From: Phoma sp. XZ068
Lineage: Eukaryota; Ascomycota; Dothideomycetes; Pleosporales; Didymellaceae
Assembly (NCBI GenBank): GCA_004835665.1
Contig: RBKR01000001.1
Coordinates: forward strand, 620,001-684,000
Reading direction: 5' to 3'
DNA length: 64,000 nucleotides
Program-made: the position numbers and the translations under genes
Shown: positions 1 through 11,598 of the stretch, one piece after another
Layout: every line of letters starts with the position of its first letter
Numbering within the stretch: the first letter of the stretch is position 1
Notes under the pieces: generated by a model
What the model was told of the DNA's origin: nothing
The model's database searches: none
Seen by the model: only the letters and a program-made list of their open reading frames with translations

Positions 1-2159
1 AGGCACAGGGCTGGCATTGCTGCGGTCGTAGAAGGAAGGCGGTGCGTTTTGTGTATGGGTGGTGCTGGCGGGGCTGCGAGGAGGTGCGGGCTGGTAATGC
101 TCGTTGAAGCCACCTTCCTTGACAGCCATCTGGCGCTGCTCTTCAGAAGAAGAAAAGTCATCATCGTCGTCGATGCGGGATCGCGAGTGGGTGCCCTTGC
201 CCTCACCGCGTGCAGTAGCGCCCAGAGCATCGAGCTCGGTGGTCAGCTGGGTCTGCGACTTGATGAAAGAGCCACGGTCGTCGCGCATGGGTTGGTAGCG
301 TGTGTCGGGGTTCTTAGTGAAGAGCGCAAATCCAGAAGAGACGAGGAGCATAAGGAGCAAGATCAGGGAGAAGGCGGCGTTGAAAACGAAGAAGATGACA
401 CCCATGACTCCGGTGACAATGCCAGGCTGCTTGAAGACTTCAGTGAACATCAACAAGAAGACGGCGCTGAGGAAGTTCACAGCGGCGATGGCGATGTTGA
501 AACCGTTGGTCTTCTTGTCCATCCATGGGCGGAGGACGGAGACACCGATGAGGAGGGCGGCCTCGATGATGACAAGGGCGACAGCCTGAACGGTGCCGTT
601 GGACTGAGAAAGACCGACGAACATGGCCTTGATGAAGAGGTAGGCGAGCCACGGGATGATGAACCAGTACGCGGCAGCCTTGAACTGGACGTACAAGAAA
701 CCCCACTTGTTGAGGGCGACGGGGTCTGAGTAAAGGATGTAGGCAGGATTCTTGTGCATGGCGATCGAACGCTGCGCAATGCGAACGACCTTGGAGGAGG
801 CCCAACCAAGGACACCAATCATAATGATGACGGTGAGAATAGCCAGAACCATCTCTCCCGCCGAGTCGCGTTGCGTAAGCTCCCACAAGCCCAACATCAT
901 CGTCTGGGGGAAACCGATGAGCACAACACGGAACAGAATGCCCTTGAGCACGGTGCGCCAGCCGTTGCGGAAATCGATAAACTTGTCGCCCTTCATCCTG
1001 CCGGCCTTGGTAAGACCCTCGCAGATGAACTTGAAGGCGACTACGCCTATGACGGTGAACAGGATAAAGATCATAAAAAAGGTATATCCAGTGAAAAAGA
1101 TGTTGGTCGTCTCAATGCGAGCCTTGAAACCGACACGCTCGATGCCGTGCAGAACGAGACGTTCACCGCCCGCTTGTGCCTCTGTAGCCGCTGAGTTACT
1201 GCGGTTGATGAGACGCAGGGCGGCGCGGCTAGCGAACTGGACCTGATCAATAGCACGCTTCATCTTCAGCTTCTTCTGGACCTCTACACTGATGTATGCC
1301 AGCTGAGACAGGTAGGTGGTAGGTGTTCCACCGGTCGCCCTTTGATACCAAGTGGCCATCTTCTGGAGGAAACCAACGCGAATGAGACCCATGGACCACT
1401 GGAAGTTTTGTGTCCAGCCTGCGACAATAGGAGGGAGAGGCACAGCCGTCATGCCGATAAATGCCTGGGCCTGCATGTAACCAAACAGCGACATAGCATT
1501 GGCTGCTACGTGCGCAGCTGTGTTGCTGTGTCCCAGTCCAGAGGTAACAGCGGATGCTACAAGACCGAGGCCAGCGATGATGGCAGTGGTCCATGCGACG
1601 GCCTTCTGCTCGACAGAGTGTCCGTTGGAAAGCTCGGCTTCGACGCAGGCAAGCTGAACCTTGGTTTTCTGGTCCTTGATCTTGATACGGACGACGGCGT
1701 CCAAGTCGGGAACAGTGTATGTAATTCCGGGAATGGAGCCCATGATATCCTGGCTGATGTCCAAGTTCGACTTGATCGTGAGCGGGCCAGAGTTCATGGG
1801 GCACATGCCAGAGAGATCGCTATTGCCGCAGGGATCGAGCACTTGGTTCATGGCGCTGTAGCCATAGACAAGCAATTCGAGATCGGCCTCGACCTTGCCT
1901 GGGGCACAGAGTTAGCGAGTGTAATGGGATGGCGAAGCTCGGCGCGTTTACCTGCAATGTTCGAGATACCTTCAATGTTGAAGGCCAGACTGCGGTTGTT
2001 GGGAGTGAAGACGACGTTGAAGAGCGTTGCAGAGAAGCTGGAGTTGGACATGCAGGGGTTTAACGAGCGAGATTCGATGCGGCGCTCGTCGGCTGCGGCG
2101 GCCAGGGGTAGGACGGTCGCCGCCAGCGCAAGCAGCGACTGCGAGAGCGACAGACGCAT
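1..2159 (-). CDS. Flc/TRP-like integral membrane protein (ML-like plus TRP domains), 3' end outside window
   Basis: Exons run 2159-1952 and 1898 to beyond position 1, joined by a 53-bp GT-AG intron (1951-1899); the spliced frame stays open to the edge, giving about 700 visible residues. The protein opens with a clear signal peptide (MRLSLSQSLLALAATVLPLAAA), then a cysteine-bearing ML-like lumenal region, then about nine hydrophobic segments, and ends (as far as seen) in a hydrophilic, acidic, serine-rich cytosolic tail. This order matches the fungal Flc family (yeast Flc1-3, fission yeast Pkd2), membrane proteins linked to FAD transport into the ER, calcium and cell-wall integrity. The family assignment is by architecture and segment pattern; the transported substrate is not shown by sequence. 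The start is chosen for the signal peptide. About 3 kb with no confident gene lies upstream. Confidence 0.82.
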
Positions 2160-5100
2160 GGCGGGCGGTGTTCGGTGAAGGAGTAGGGTGCGGCGGCGGT
2201 TGTGCCTCAGGTGCAGGCGTCGCAGTCGTACTCGTGGAGAGTACTGCTATGGCTGTCGGCCAAACCAGCGGCGGCGAATTCCCGGAAGCGAGTGGTAGAC
2301 GACGTCGGGCGGCGTGCAACTGTAGGTATATCGACTAAATGCGAGGCTGGAGGTCTGGAGGTGAACGAGCGGCGATGTGGGGACGGTGGGTGGTGATGTC
2401 GAGGTGGCAGGCGCAACTGGGAAACCGGGCAGTCGGCGGCGGCGGTGGCAGGCGCCAAGCTAGGAACGGGCGGGTTGAAGGGGTAACGAAAGGACGGAAG
2501 ATCAGCAGGACCTTTGACAGATCCGTTCGATGCAACCCAAAAATACTGAATTAAATCTGTCGTCACACACGTCCGCTTGCTGGTTTGAAGTGCCTGAGGG
2601 AAGAGGAGAGTCGAGACAGAGGCAGCAATAGGATCCCAGCGGGGCGCGACCCGACGTCTATGCACGGGGAGTGGATAAGGGGGTACGAGACAGCAACCGT
2701 GTGGTGATTGGTCCACCAGGATTGCGCGGCTGTTCCGGCCCAGCGCCCACTTTAAGAGAGGATCCTCACGAACAGCTGCCGACTCGGCGTTGTCGCTTTT
2801 ACTGCGAGCGGCGGATTTCTGACCGTCTCTGCGCTGCTGAAGCCGGTCCTTCAACAAGAATGTGTGCTGGTCGTGCTAAAAACAGTATTCTCTTTGACGT
2901 TCTGGAAATGCCGAAAACGGCAAGAACAGGGGTTGCAACAGCGACACGGTGCTCCGCCACACTCAACACGAAGCAATTCAACGCTCCCAGTCCTTCCAGA
3001 GCTGCCCCAATAATTTGTAGTGCCTGGCATTGACCAATCCCCAGGCTACTTACAGCCGTTTTGTGCTGACTGATGGCGCCCGCTTGCCCAGCGCGTGCAT
3101 GTTCTAGCAATTTGCGGACTCCGGGTGTTCGCTGCGAATACGCTCAGCACTGGTCAATCCAATCTCACTCGCTGCACCCAACCACACCACCACAGTCAAA
3201 TCGTCGCCCTCACACTGTGCAGACCACTGTAGTTGTGTCATCACCTGTCATCACGGCTTGCGAAGGCTTGATTGTCCTGTCATTCGCTCTGAAGCACTCC
3301 GAGTATGAGGACTTTTTCGAACCCCATCCGTGCGCCACAGGCGTCAATGGTGACAATCGAAGCCGCAAACGGTGCATCTGCCCAGATCGATCACGAGCCC
3401 TCGTTTGGACCGCCCAAGAGAATGCGCGCACACTTGGCTTGCGAAATCGATGTCGGAGTACATTGAGATCTTCGTTAGCGTTTTCTAGGCCCCAGTTCTA
3501 GCAAAGTCACCATTGGCGTACGCGTCGTCATCCATTGCGTGCATTCCAAACGAGTGCGACGGCTGCAGCCTCGCCAACTTCGTAGTACCGTCGCAGCTAA
3601 AGATCAGTGAGACTGCAGAAAAATATCGCAGGGAAATACCCACGAGGCTTTTACTGACCATGTACACAATGCAAAACAGAGGCCGGTCCTGAATGAAACC
3701 GCGCTACAGGTCACGTGATATCCACTCCAGTAGGTCAGATCGTAAGAACTCCTCAGCGAGCACAATTCATATCTCTTGACGAACTCAAGACGGGTCCCGG
3801 CAATCTGAAACTCAAACACGCGCTAGACAGCCGCCATCCCGCGACCCTGAAGGTGACCAGATCCACTTTACACAGCCTCCGATCTCCACACGCCAAACCA
3901 TCTCAGCTCCTGGCCACAAGTTGATCCCTGACGATCATCATCTTCAGTATCACCGAGTCATTCAGTCTAGCAGTAAAGTGTATAAGGCGAACAGGTGCGA
4001 AGATGTCTGCGGAGATAGAATGCACGCTGGCGTCACTGGAGCTCATGTGTCGTGTGCGCTTGGTGGATTGTGCTCTATACACTTGATTCCGAACGAGCCG
4101 TTATTGGCGTGCGTACTACTAACACAGCCTCGTCTGGAAGCACTCAAAAGGACGAACGAACGCTATCGACAATATATCTAACACATGCTTGTCTACACTT
4201 GGTAAGGGACTAAAAGGACTAATGCGTTCAATCTCGGAGTACAAGACCGACAATGTGTACGTAGTCGTTTGCTACTGCTGTCACTTACGACCATAGGACG
4301 TCGAAGACAAAGCCCTGCCTAGACTGATGTTTATTGTGGTACTACTTTAAGGACGCAGTTGTACGTCTTCTGTTTTAGTAACCACGACGCCTTTCAAGCT
4401 CAGCTCTTTGTATATCACTTTACTCGCCTCTCTCTTATTCACATAAACACTGAAGCAGAGACAGAATCTGCGAGGCAATTTGTATCCTCTAGCTTTTCGC
4501 TACTAATACTTTTTTCCAAGGCTACTTTGACTATCCGGAATTGAACGCATGATGTGTGCGAAAATTTCAGCAATGTCCTGGCAGTATTCCAAGATCGTGA
4601 CACGTAGCCTGCTGTTGAAGGGATCATATCTCATGGGTCAAAGTACAATCTGGATCACCGTCAGACTCAAGACTCTACAATATAGTAGTAGTGTGCTTAT
4701 GGTTGCTTTGACCTTTCATTTGGGTAAGCATGAATGCGACGAATTTTCGTAGGAGACGAGCCTAGAAGGATTCATGAGCCGCTGGAAAGTATTTCTATCC
4801 TCTGTATGATACGATAATCTACCAAGGCCTACGAGATAACGCCTCTGAAATGCTGAACGTACTCTTTGAACACTCTGGAACGGCCATAACACTCTCCTGC
4901 TCAGGCAGTGACAATCAAATTGCGATTGGGTTTACAAGTGCTGGAGTAATATAGGGTACTCGAGTCCTTCCTGCAACGCATCAAAAAGTCCAACCTCGAC
5001 GAAAGCTTCGACAAGCAGCGCAAGAGTCTTCTAAGTGACGAGTCTAAGAGCGTGGGATTATTGCCTTTATCACGAGCATGGAGAACGGAGATGGCAATCT

Positions 5101-5350
5101 TCATGATATACTGATGAAAAATCTCGTACAACCGGAGATGGAGTTTTAGATGTCCGAGTGTGGAGTTTTACGAGTCCGAGGATAGAGTGTAATTTTTCCC
5201 AAGTTCAGGTGAGTGCCAGAACACTAGGACGCAATAAAGATCAACTAATCAGTTAATCAATCAAGGCCCAAGTTTGTATTGGAGTGATGAACGGGAGACT
5301 TGCATTTTTGTGGTAATCTATGTGCACAAAGCGTCTGAGGCTTTCGTTAT
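2160..5350. other. Long gene-poor interval
   Basis: Holds the promoter of the Flc-like gene at its left end and the 3' flank of the F-box gene at its right end. Only short open frames occur on either strand and none shows a recognisable domain. Near 5130-5185 there is a short imperfect tandem duplication built on TGGAGTTTTA...GTCCGAG. Two adjoining open stretches at about 4777-5125 could be a decayed gene (see findings). No tRNA or rRNA gene was recognised. Confidence 0.6.
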
Positions 5351-6094
5351 TTACTCATCATCGATGGTTTCGAGATAGTTTTGAGTTTCATCAAAGAAAG
5401 CAAAGAAATTCAGCTTAGGTCCGTCGACCTGTCTGAGGTGGCTCCCTTCTTGAGCCACCTCCGCCCAGCGCGTCGAGACCAGCTCGCAGCCCATCTTCCA
5501 AACTTCATCTTGGAAGTCAAGACCCACTGAGCCAAAGTCGTTCTGGTTGTAGTACTCAGCGTAAGATGCCATTTCACCCAGCCTACACAGCTCGCGCGGA
5601 CTGCAATGGTCAAGAAACGCTGATGCTTTGTGCTGTAGATGTGGAGCGTTCCCCATGACGCCAATGGCCCAGACACTGTAGAAAGCATGCTGAAAGCGTT
5701 CAATCTCTGAAGGCCTCATTGGATCGTTCTCCCGGTCAAAGCTTGCTTCAATCTCGCAGAGTTCGATCCAATCCTTGGTTACAGCAGATGCACAGCGAGC
5801 GTTGACCAGGAGGCGCTTGGCTCGGATATTAGACTTCGGCTCGAGTTCATCATGAGGTGGTGCCGTAATTTCAGCTTCCTCCTGCATGTCAAGTAATCTC
5901 TCGGCGTCACCAAGGTTGAACAAGGCCCGAGGTGCGACAGCGCGACATATGGAGGTTGGAAACTTTCGCCATGTGTCGTAGAAAGGGCGTGCGGTTCGAG
6001 CAAGTGCAGCCACTACTGAAAAGTCGGCTGCAAATTGGAATACTCGACATATGAGTTCGGGTGGAAGGGTTGAGAAGAGCGGAGTTGAAGCCAT
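5351..6094 (-). CDS. F-box-like protein, 247 aa
   Basis: Single-exon frame. The N-terminus (LPPELICRVFQFAADFSVVA, about residues 9-28) has the Leu-Pro-x-Glu-Leu start and hydrophobic spacing of an F-box, the domain that binds Skp1 in SCF ubiquitin ligases. The rest is helical and rich in acidic residues and Trp/Tyr/Phe, with no recognised substrate-binding repeat. Many Pezizomycotina genomes carry large sets of such short F-box-like proteins with unknown targets. The start codon is the only one that includes the F-box. A role in substrate choice for ubiquitination is inferred from the motif alone; a degenerate F-box with another role is possible. Confidence 0.72.
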   Translation of the reverse strand: MASTPLFSTLPPELICRVFQFAADFSVVAALARTARPFYDTWRKFPTSICRAVAPRALFNLGDAERLLDMQEEAEITAPPHDELEPKSNIRAKRLLVNARCASAVTKDWIELCEIEASFDRENDPMRPSEIERFQHAFYSVWAIGVMGNAPHLQHKASAFLDHCSPRELCRLGEMASYAEYYNQNDFGSVGLDFQDEVWKMGCELVSTRWAEVAQEGSHLRQVDGPKLNFFAFFDETQNYLETIDDE

Positions 6095-6951
6095 TATCGC
6101 AGCTGTCTAGTAGGCTGAGCAGGGAAAAGCTTGGAATGTTGGTGAGTGATGCTGCAAGCTGTCGAAAGACCTCCAAAACTCGTATGATAGTAATCGAGAG
6201 CGGAGACGTATCGAGAGTTCGCAAAAGCTGACCAGAGCAGTTGGAACGACAGTCGAGCTGCTTATGCCGGTAGGATTGGTAGCGGGTGGCACAGTTACGG
6301 CGTCCGAGAATCCCCCACTAGCTGCCGCTAGCCATGTTCGACCAATTAGCGAGCGACTTTGAGCTACTGAAATGCTGTGGTTGGTCAGGTGCACCGCGCG
6401 CTAAATATCCAGGTAAGAGACCGCTCCTGGGGTTTCAGAACCACAGCCGTGCACTTCTCAGCAGACGACCGCCATCGACGCAGCATTTGCTTCATTCAGC
6501 AGCGTCTGTAGTTTACAACATGGGCTCCAGCAGGAGCAGACAGCTGACCTGACTTTCACCATGTCATGTTCAACCTACGAGGCCTCCCAATATTTGACTC
6601 TGCGGCTCAAACGGTTCTTACAAAATGGGAACATGGTAACAATCTATGCCGCCAGAGTCGAGCTACAGCTGGAATACGGATGCCGTCTTAGAAGGTGGCT
6701 CTGAAGTGAGCTGACTATATCTTGGTAATCAGGTGAAGAGCTGGAGTACCGTAGGCTGTGTCCGTATTGCCAGGGCGATGGAAAGCATCCAAGTCCGCCC
6801 TGCGCTTTGCTATCGTTACGTAGCTCTTAAATAGACAACTTCCTCAGCATATTACAACCATACTAATTCATATCGTCTCATCCTTGCTATACATTCCTAG
6901 CTTTATCGGTTCACCCGTCCAAGTTCTATCGACCACATTCATTCGTCAGCA
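6095..6951. other. Intergenic region between divergent F-box and secreted-protein genes
   Basis: Presumably carries both promoters. The stretch just before 6952 is pyrimidine-rich with many ATTCA/CATCC words, typical of a fungal 5' leader, and an AT-rich CTTAAATAG near 6825-6835 is the best TATA-like candidate for the rightward gene. No open frame with recognisable content was seen. Confidence 0.5.
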
Positions 6952-8322
6952 ATGGCAATACTCTCTGCCTTAAAAGGCTCAAAGCTCTTTGGGGCTACTT
7001 ATGTTCTTTGGGTGCTCTTTGCATTCACGATCCTCCTCGGATCGGCGTCAGCCGCGCCGCATCATCACATTCGTGATGGCCTTGTTCGCCGTGCGGGTAG
7101 TCCAGGCATTGGTGTTGAACTCGAAATGAAGAACATCAACATTGTAGGCCCTGGCCCACCATTAGTTGGAGAGAAACGGGAAGCAATCAAGGGCGCTGTG
7201 ATGACGCCAGTCGGCTTCGCAGGAGCCCCAAAGCTTAACTGGGAACTCACCGCAGAGGTTGGCGATTCTAACGTGCTGCCAGAGGCTATAGTGGATGGTC
7301 TCAAGAACAAGGTCGGAGACCTCAAGACAAAAGTCATTGGAGAGCAAATCTACCAATTTTTTGTATGTGTCCCTATATTCTTATTTCTGTCTGTCTTTAC
7401 TATTATCTTGCTAACTCGCATTGTTCTGTAGAAAGGATGGGCACCGAGTTCGACTAAAGGCTCCAAAGTCAACATCGAGGGTTTTGACAACCTCGGTGAA
7501 TGGACAGTCAAATGGCCAGCCCAGCCAGTGGACCTCACCAAATTTGCTTTCGGTCCACAAGTCACGACTGCAATGCCCTTGGGCGCTGTGCTCAAGATTC
7601 TCGCTGATGCGAAGGCGAAAAACACAGCCAAAAACCCGCTTGCTAGCAGTGGAGCGCTAGATGCAGCCAGAATTAAGATACTCACAAAGAACGACTTTGC
7701 ATCATTCACTAAAATCATAGCAACCGACATCGATGACGAGTTCCTTGGCTTCTTCTCCCTCCTTACATCGTATTGCGTCCTGGCTAAATACACAGATCCC
7801 AAGAAAGGGCCAAAACATCTGCTCCCGGTCATGCCTCGCACCGACTTCGTCGCTCAATACAACAAATTCATCGAACCCAAGCTAAAGAAGCAATTTCTTG
7901 ACAAGAAGACATCTCTGCTTGATGTTATTGTCAAAGTCTCAGGAAATGCGCAGCTCGCCAAAGAAGTGTTCACCTGGAAATCTGGAACAACCGTAAACGT
8001 TCCAGAGAACTGGCCAGGCAAGGCAAACAACCTGGCGACCGGAAAACTAGAGATAGAGGATTTTATCAACCATATTCAAGGATTTGACAAGAAGACGAAG
8101 GCGGCACTCACTAAGCTGGATCTGCTGAAGCTGATGGATAAGGCAATGCGACACGGTCAAATTGGAAGCCTCAATAACAAAATGGAAACCGTCCTGGGTT
8201 CAGCCAAGGAGGCTGCCATCTTTGAGTTCCGCGAGCTTGACCCGGTTCTAGGGCCCAATCTGGGAGCTGTTTTGGGGACTTATGAAGACAAGGTTATTGC
8301 GTACCACAACCTGTTTAAGTAG
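6952..8322 (+). CDS. Secreted protein of unknown function, 433 aa, weakly amidoligase-like
   Basis: Two exons, 6952-7362 and 7432-8322, joined by a 69-bp intron with donor GTATGT and acceptor CTGTAG; phase 0. Residues 12-35 form a strong hydrophobic segment ending SASAA, so a signal peptide is likely; His-His-His and a possible dibasic site (VRR, about 45-47) follow. The mature protein is lysine-rich with many FxxF/LLxxL helices. I do not recognise a named family with certainty. Three spaced motifs, GVELE (54-58), GPQVTT (178-183) and FEFREL (401-406), plus PRTDF in between, recall glutamine-synthetase-fold amidoligases and relatives in bacterial polymorphic-toxin proteins; this is inference. 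No neighbour hints at function. The gene model itself is well supported by the in-frame splice. Confidence 0.78.
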
Positions 8323-8508
8323 CTCAGTATCGATTTTCAGGATGATGCGAACCCGTCGCAAGAGGGAGGAATGTAGCTCGACCCAGCGGCGCACTGAGGG
8401 AAGGAGTCACAGGTAAGAGTAGGAAAGTTCAGGAGAATGAGACAAGGTAGTCGAAGAGAAGTTAGACGATAGAGAGATGCCGACGGAGAAATTAACATTT
8501 CACCTTTG

Positions 8509-8523
8509 CCCCCCCCCCCCCCC
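8509..8523 (+). repeat. Poly-C tract, 15 bases
   Basis: An uninterrupted run of 15 C, in the 3' flank of the gene ending at 8322. Length may be uncertain in assembly, as for any long homopolymer. Confidence 0.85.
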
Positions 8524-9462
8524 AGCCCATATCCCCCCGCATCATCAGACAGTAAATGTATTTTTGTCAATTAGTTTTTTATAGCAAAATATCTTATCTT
8601 TATCAGCACTGCGAAGTTTTACCTATCCACTTGCCTGTAGCTTTCAAAGATGTCGTCTGCCAGGACTTCCAAGGTTAGGAGTAGTGCGCTGGGAAGCGCG
8701 CTTTTGCTCATTTCCTTCATATATTATACACACAGCGTCATTATTAGCATCTAACGCAGCAACTAAATTCGTCTGCAGCAAACATGCTCAATAAGTAGGC
8801 TTTGGGTGCCGCCTTCAATGCTGCTAAGATGGCCTCGGGATGGATGCAGCGGACTCCAGACGGTCAGCAGTTGCGCCTGGAGGTATTCAAGGCATGTCGG
8901 CCATCGCTAATATGGTAAGACCAAGCTGTACTTTTAAGACCATTTATGGCGCGCGGGCGAAAGGCAATATGAGCTGGTTCGGTGATTACATGCATATCCC
9001 ACAAAAGCGCATGCAGGTTGCGAACCCACAAGTGCATTCAAGGTCTAAAGGTGAGATATGGCCTTACGCAAAGGTAACTCGGTACTTATCACAACTAGAT
9101 GGCACTGATGACGTAGACCACTGTCTAAAGCTGTCAACGACAAGGGAATCTTCGCTTAGACTGCTCACATTTTGAGAATGAGAGAGCATGGCTAATAGGT
9201 ACGCGTCGTAAAGCTATCAAAATCTTCTTATTGCAGCTTGGTTTTTGTCTAGCCTTCCGTTCTCATATGACAACCGCGTGACTTCGAAGTGCTAAGTTCG
9301 GCAAGGAACGCAGCCTCACTCATGTACACAGGGCCACGCAACTCAGCGAGTGAAACAAAGCTAAGGATTAGGAGCTAATTCAGCGTTCTTTGCCTTCTGT
9401 GGGCTCGGTGCTACAAAAAGTGACCGCTGTTTGCAGGGTGGTTGGAGTACGAATCGTGCACA

Positions 9463-9526
9463 GACTCGAACGGGATAAGCACTCTTCCGGTAGGCGTGTC
9501 CATCACCGAGAATACCATCTGAGCCA
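9463..9526 (-). other. tRNA-like element (A box and B box, degenerate)
   Basis: Read on the minus strand, 9526-9515 is TGGCTCAGATGG, a full match to the RNA polymerase III A-box consensus, and 9471-9463 is GTTCGAGTC, matching the B-box core. They are 43 bp apart, a normal tRNA distance. The flanks do not pair into an acceptor stem, D stem or T stem, so this is not a working tRNA; a decayed tRNA or the head of a tRNA-derived SINE is more likely. Chance cannot be excluded. Confidence 0.3.
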
Positions 9527-9778
9527 CTAGCTACCTTGCGCGTCCTTTGCGTATGTTTACACAACTCAAATGAAAACTGCGGACATCTCTTCGTGCTTGC
9601 GCGGCCATGGACCTAGATTCCTTGCAGGTCCAAAATTGCAGGCGAACGCATACGTTGGCAGCAACATCATGATGGACAGGTAGGTATAAGATAACTGGTG
9701 GTATTTAAGGAATCATCATCTCCCTACCTAAAACAAACCTTCGATCTGCTTTGCTGCTATCGATACCGAATTGACGCA

Positions 9779-11598
9779 ATGTCGCTCTCTACTCTCTGCA
9801 CCGTTTTAAACGTGCAGGCAGCTCTCCCCGTAGACGGCACTCTCCTCGGTCTCAACCTCCTTCCTGAAACCGTTACTGCGGGTGCTGTCTATAATGCATC
9901 CGTAGGCATGGGCATGGGCAGCACTAGCGGTGGCACCACGTACAACTACTGCAACGTTACCGTCAGCTACACCCACACTGGCAAGAACGACACTGTTGCT
10001 CTGAAGTATGCGTTCCCCGAGCCGTCCAATTTCAAGAATCGTTTCTACCTTAGCGGTGGAGGCGGCTTCTCACTATCCTCCGACGCAACTGGCGGACTTA
10101 CCAATGGAGCTGCCAGTGGTGCTACCGCAGCAGGCTATGATGCGTTCGACTACAGCTATGACGAGAAGGTTTTGTACGGCAATGGTTCAATCAACTGGGA
10201 TGCTACCTATGCTTTCGCATACACAGCTCTTGGAGTATGTATCATCACATCCTTCAGAGCAATGTGAGTTAATGTACTGTACAGGAACTCACAAAAATCG
10301 GTAAACCGCTCACTCAAGCTTTTTATGGTCTGAACGAGACAAAGGTTTACACTTACTTCGAGGGTTGCTCTGATGGTGGGCGCGAGGCCATGTCCCAGGT
10401 CCAGCGCTGGGGTGAAGAGTACGACGGCGTCGTTGCTGGTGCTCCTGCCTTCCGTTTTGCGCAACAGCAGGTTCACCATGTCTACCCTGCTACCGTCGAG
10501 CAGGTCATGGGCTATTTCCCTCCTCCCTGTGCTTTGGACAAGATCGTAAATGCTACCATTGCTGCTTGTGATCCCCTCGATGGCCGCACTGACGGTGTCA
10601 TCTCTCGTACCGACCTCTGCCAGCTCAACTTCAACTTGAGCTCCTTGATTGGCGCGTCCTACTACTGTGCCGCCGAGTCCAGCAGCTCGCTCGGATTTGG
10701 TTTCAGCAAGCGCCAGATGGGCGGCGGCGCCGCTGGTAGCCAATCTTCAACCAAGCCAGAGCAGAACGGTACTATCACCGCTAACGACATTGCTGTTGCC
10801 CAAGCTGTCTACGACGGTCTTCACTCCTCCGACGGCAAGCGCGCATACCTCTCCTGGCAGATCGGCTCCGACCTTGGCGATGCCGATCCGACTTACGACA
10901 ATACCACCAGCTCCTGGAAGCTCAATATCCCCTCCACTGGTGGCGAGTACGTGACCAAGTTCATACAGCTGCTCGACATCGATAACCTTGAGAATCTTGA
11001 TGGCTTCGACTACGATACCCTAGTGTAAGTGGTCCTTCCGATCTTCAGATGTTATACTGACGAGATCAAAAGTGAGTGGATGAATATTGGTATGATCCGC
11101 TACCTGGATTCCCTTCAAACCACTGTCCCCGACCTCACTCCTTTCCAATCCTCCGGCGCTAAGCTTCTCCACTACCACGGCGAGTCCGACCCGTCTGTCC
11201 CCGCCGCCTCATCCGCACACTACTGGCAATCCGTCCGCTCGATCATGTACCCCAACCTGACCGACACAGAGGCCCTCGAGGCAATGAATGAGTGGTACCA
11301 GTTCTATCTGATCCCTGGCGCGGCCCACTGTGGTAGCAACTCTCTGCAGCCCGGCCCTTACCCACAAGACAACATGGCTACTATCATTGACTGGGTTGAA
11401 AATGGGATCAAGCCGAGTCGTCTTAACGCCACTGTTAGCTCCGGTGACTATACTGGAGAGGTGCAGCAGCTTTGCCAGTGGCCGCAGCGTCCGCTTTGGT
11501 CGGGTAACAGCTCGACCTTCGATTGTGTCAACGACGAAGCTTCGATTGAAAGCTGGACCTACACCTTCGATGCTTTCAAGCTTCAACCTGTTTGGTAA
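9779..11598 (+). CDS. faeB: Feruloyl esterase B / tannase family alpha/beta hydrolase, 573 aa
   Basis: Exons 9779-10234, 10285-11024 and 11073-11598 with introns of 50 and 48 bp, all in frame. The product aligns along its length, from memory, with Aspergillus FaeB/tannase: GGGGFSLSSDATGGL, the nucleophile motif GCSDGGRE, the acid in HGESDPSVP and the histidine in GAAHCG are all present, so the Ser-Asp-His triad and the flanking CS-D-HC disulphide are intact. A tannase insertion lid with many N-glycosylation sites (NxT/S) follows the nucleophile. The enzyme hydrolyses feruloyl or galloyl esters of plant cell-wall polymers and is normally secreted. Oddly, the conserved mature start (TLCTVLNVQAALP) begins six residues after the Met, leaving no signal peptide. 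An in-frame Met at 9698 adds 27 residues that also do not look like one. Confidence 0.9.

Larger units (their letters stand above)
8323..9778. other. Intergenic region with poly-C tract and tRNA-like element
   Basis: Contains an unbroken run of 15 C at 8509-8523 in the 3' flank of the secreted-protein gene, a possible short spliced frame at 8650-8918 (see findings), and a tRNA-like A-box/B-box pair on the minus strand around 9463-9526. The right end is the feruloyl esterase promoter, with a TATA-like TATTTAAG at about 9702-9709. Confidence 0.5.

Noticed and set aside
1342..2178. A 278-codon open frame on the plus strand
   Set aside because: Antisense to the Flc-like gene, which has a signal peptide, membrane segments and a proper intron.
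4286..4315. TACGACCATAGG, as at the 5' end of eukaryotic 5S rRNA
   Set aside because: Only about 12 bases match well; the internal promoter and the rest of a 5S gene are absent.
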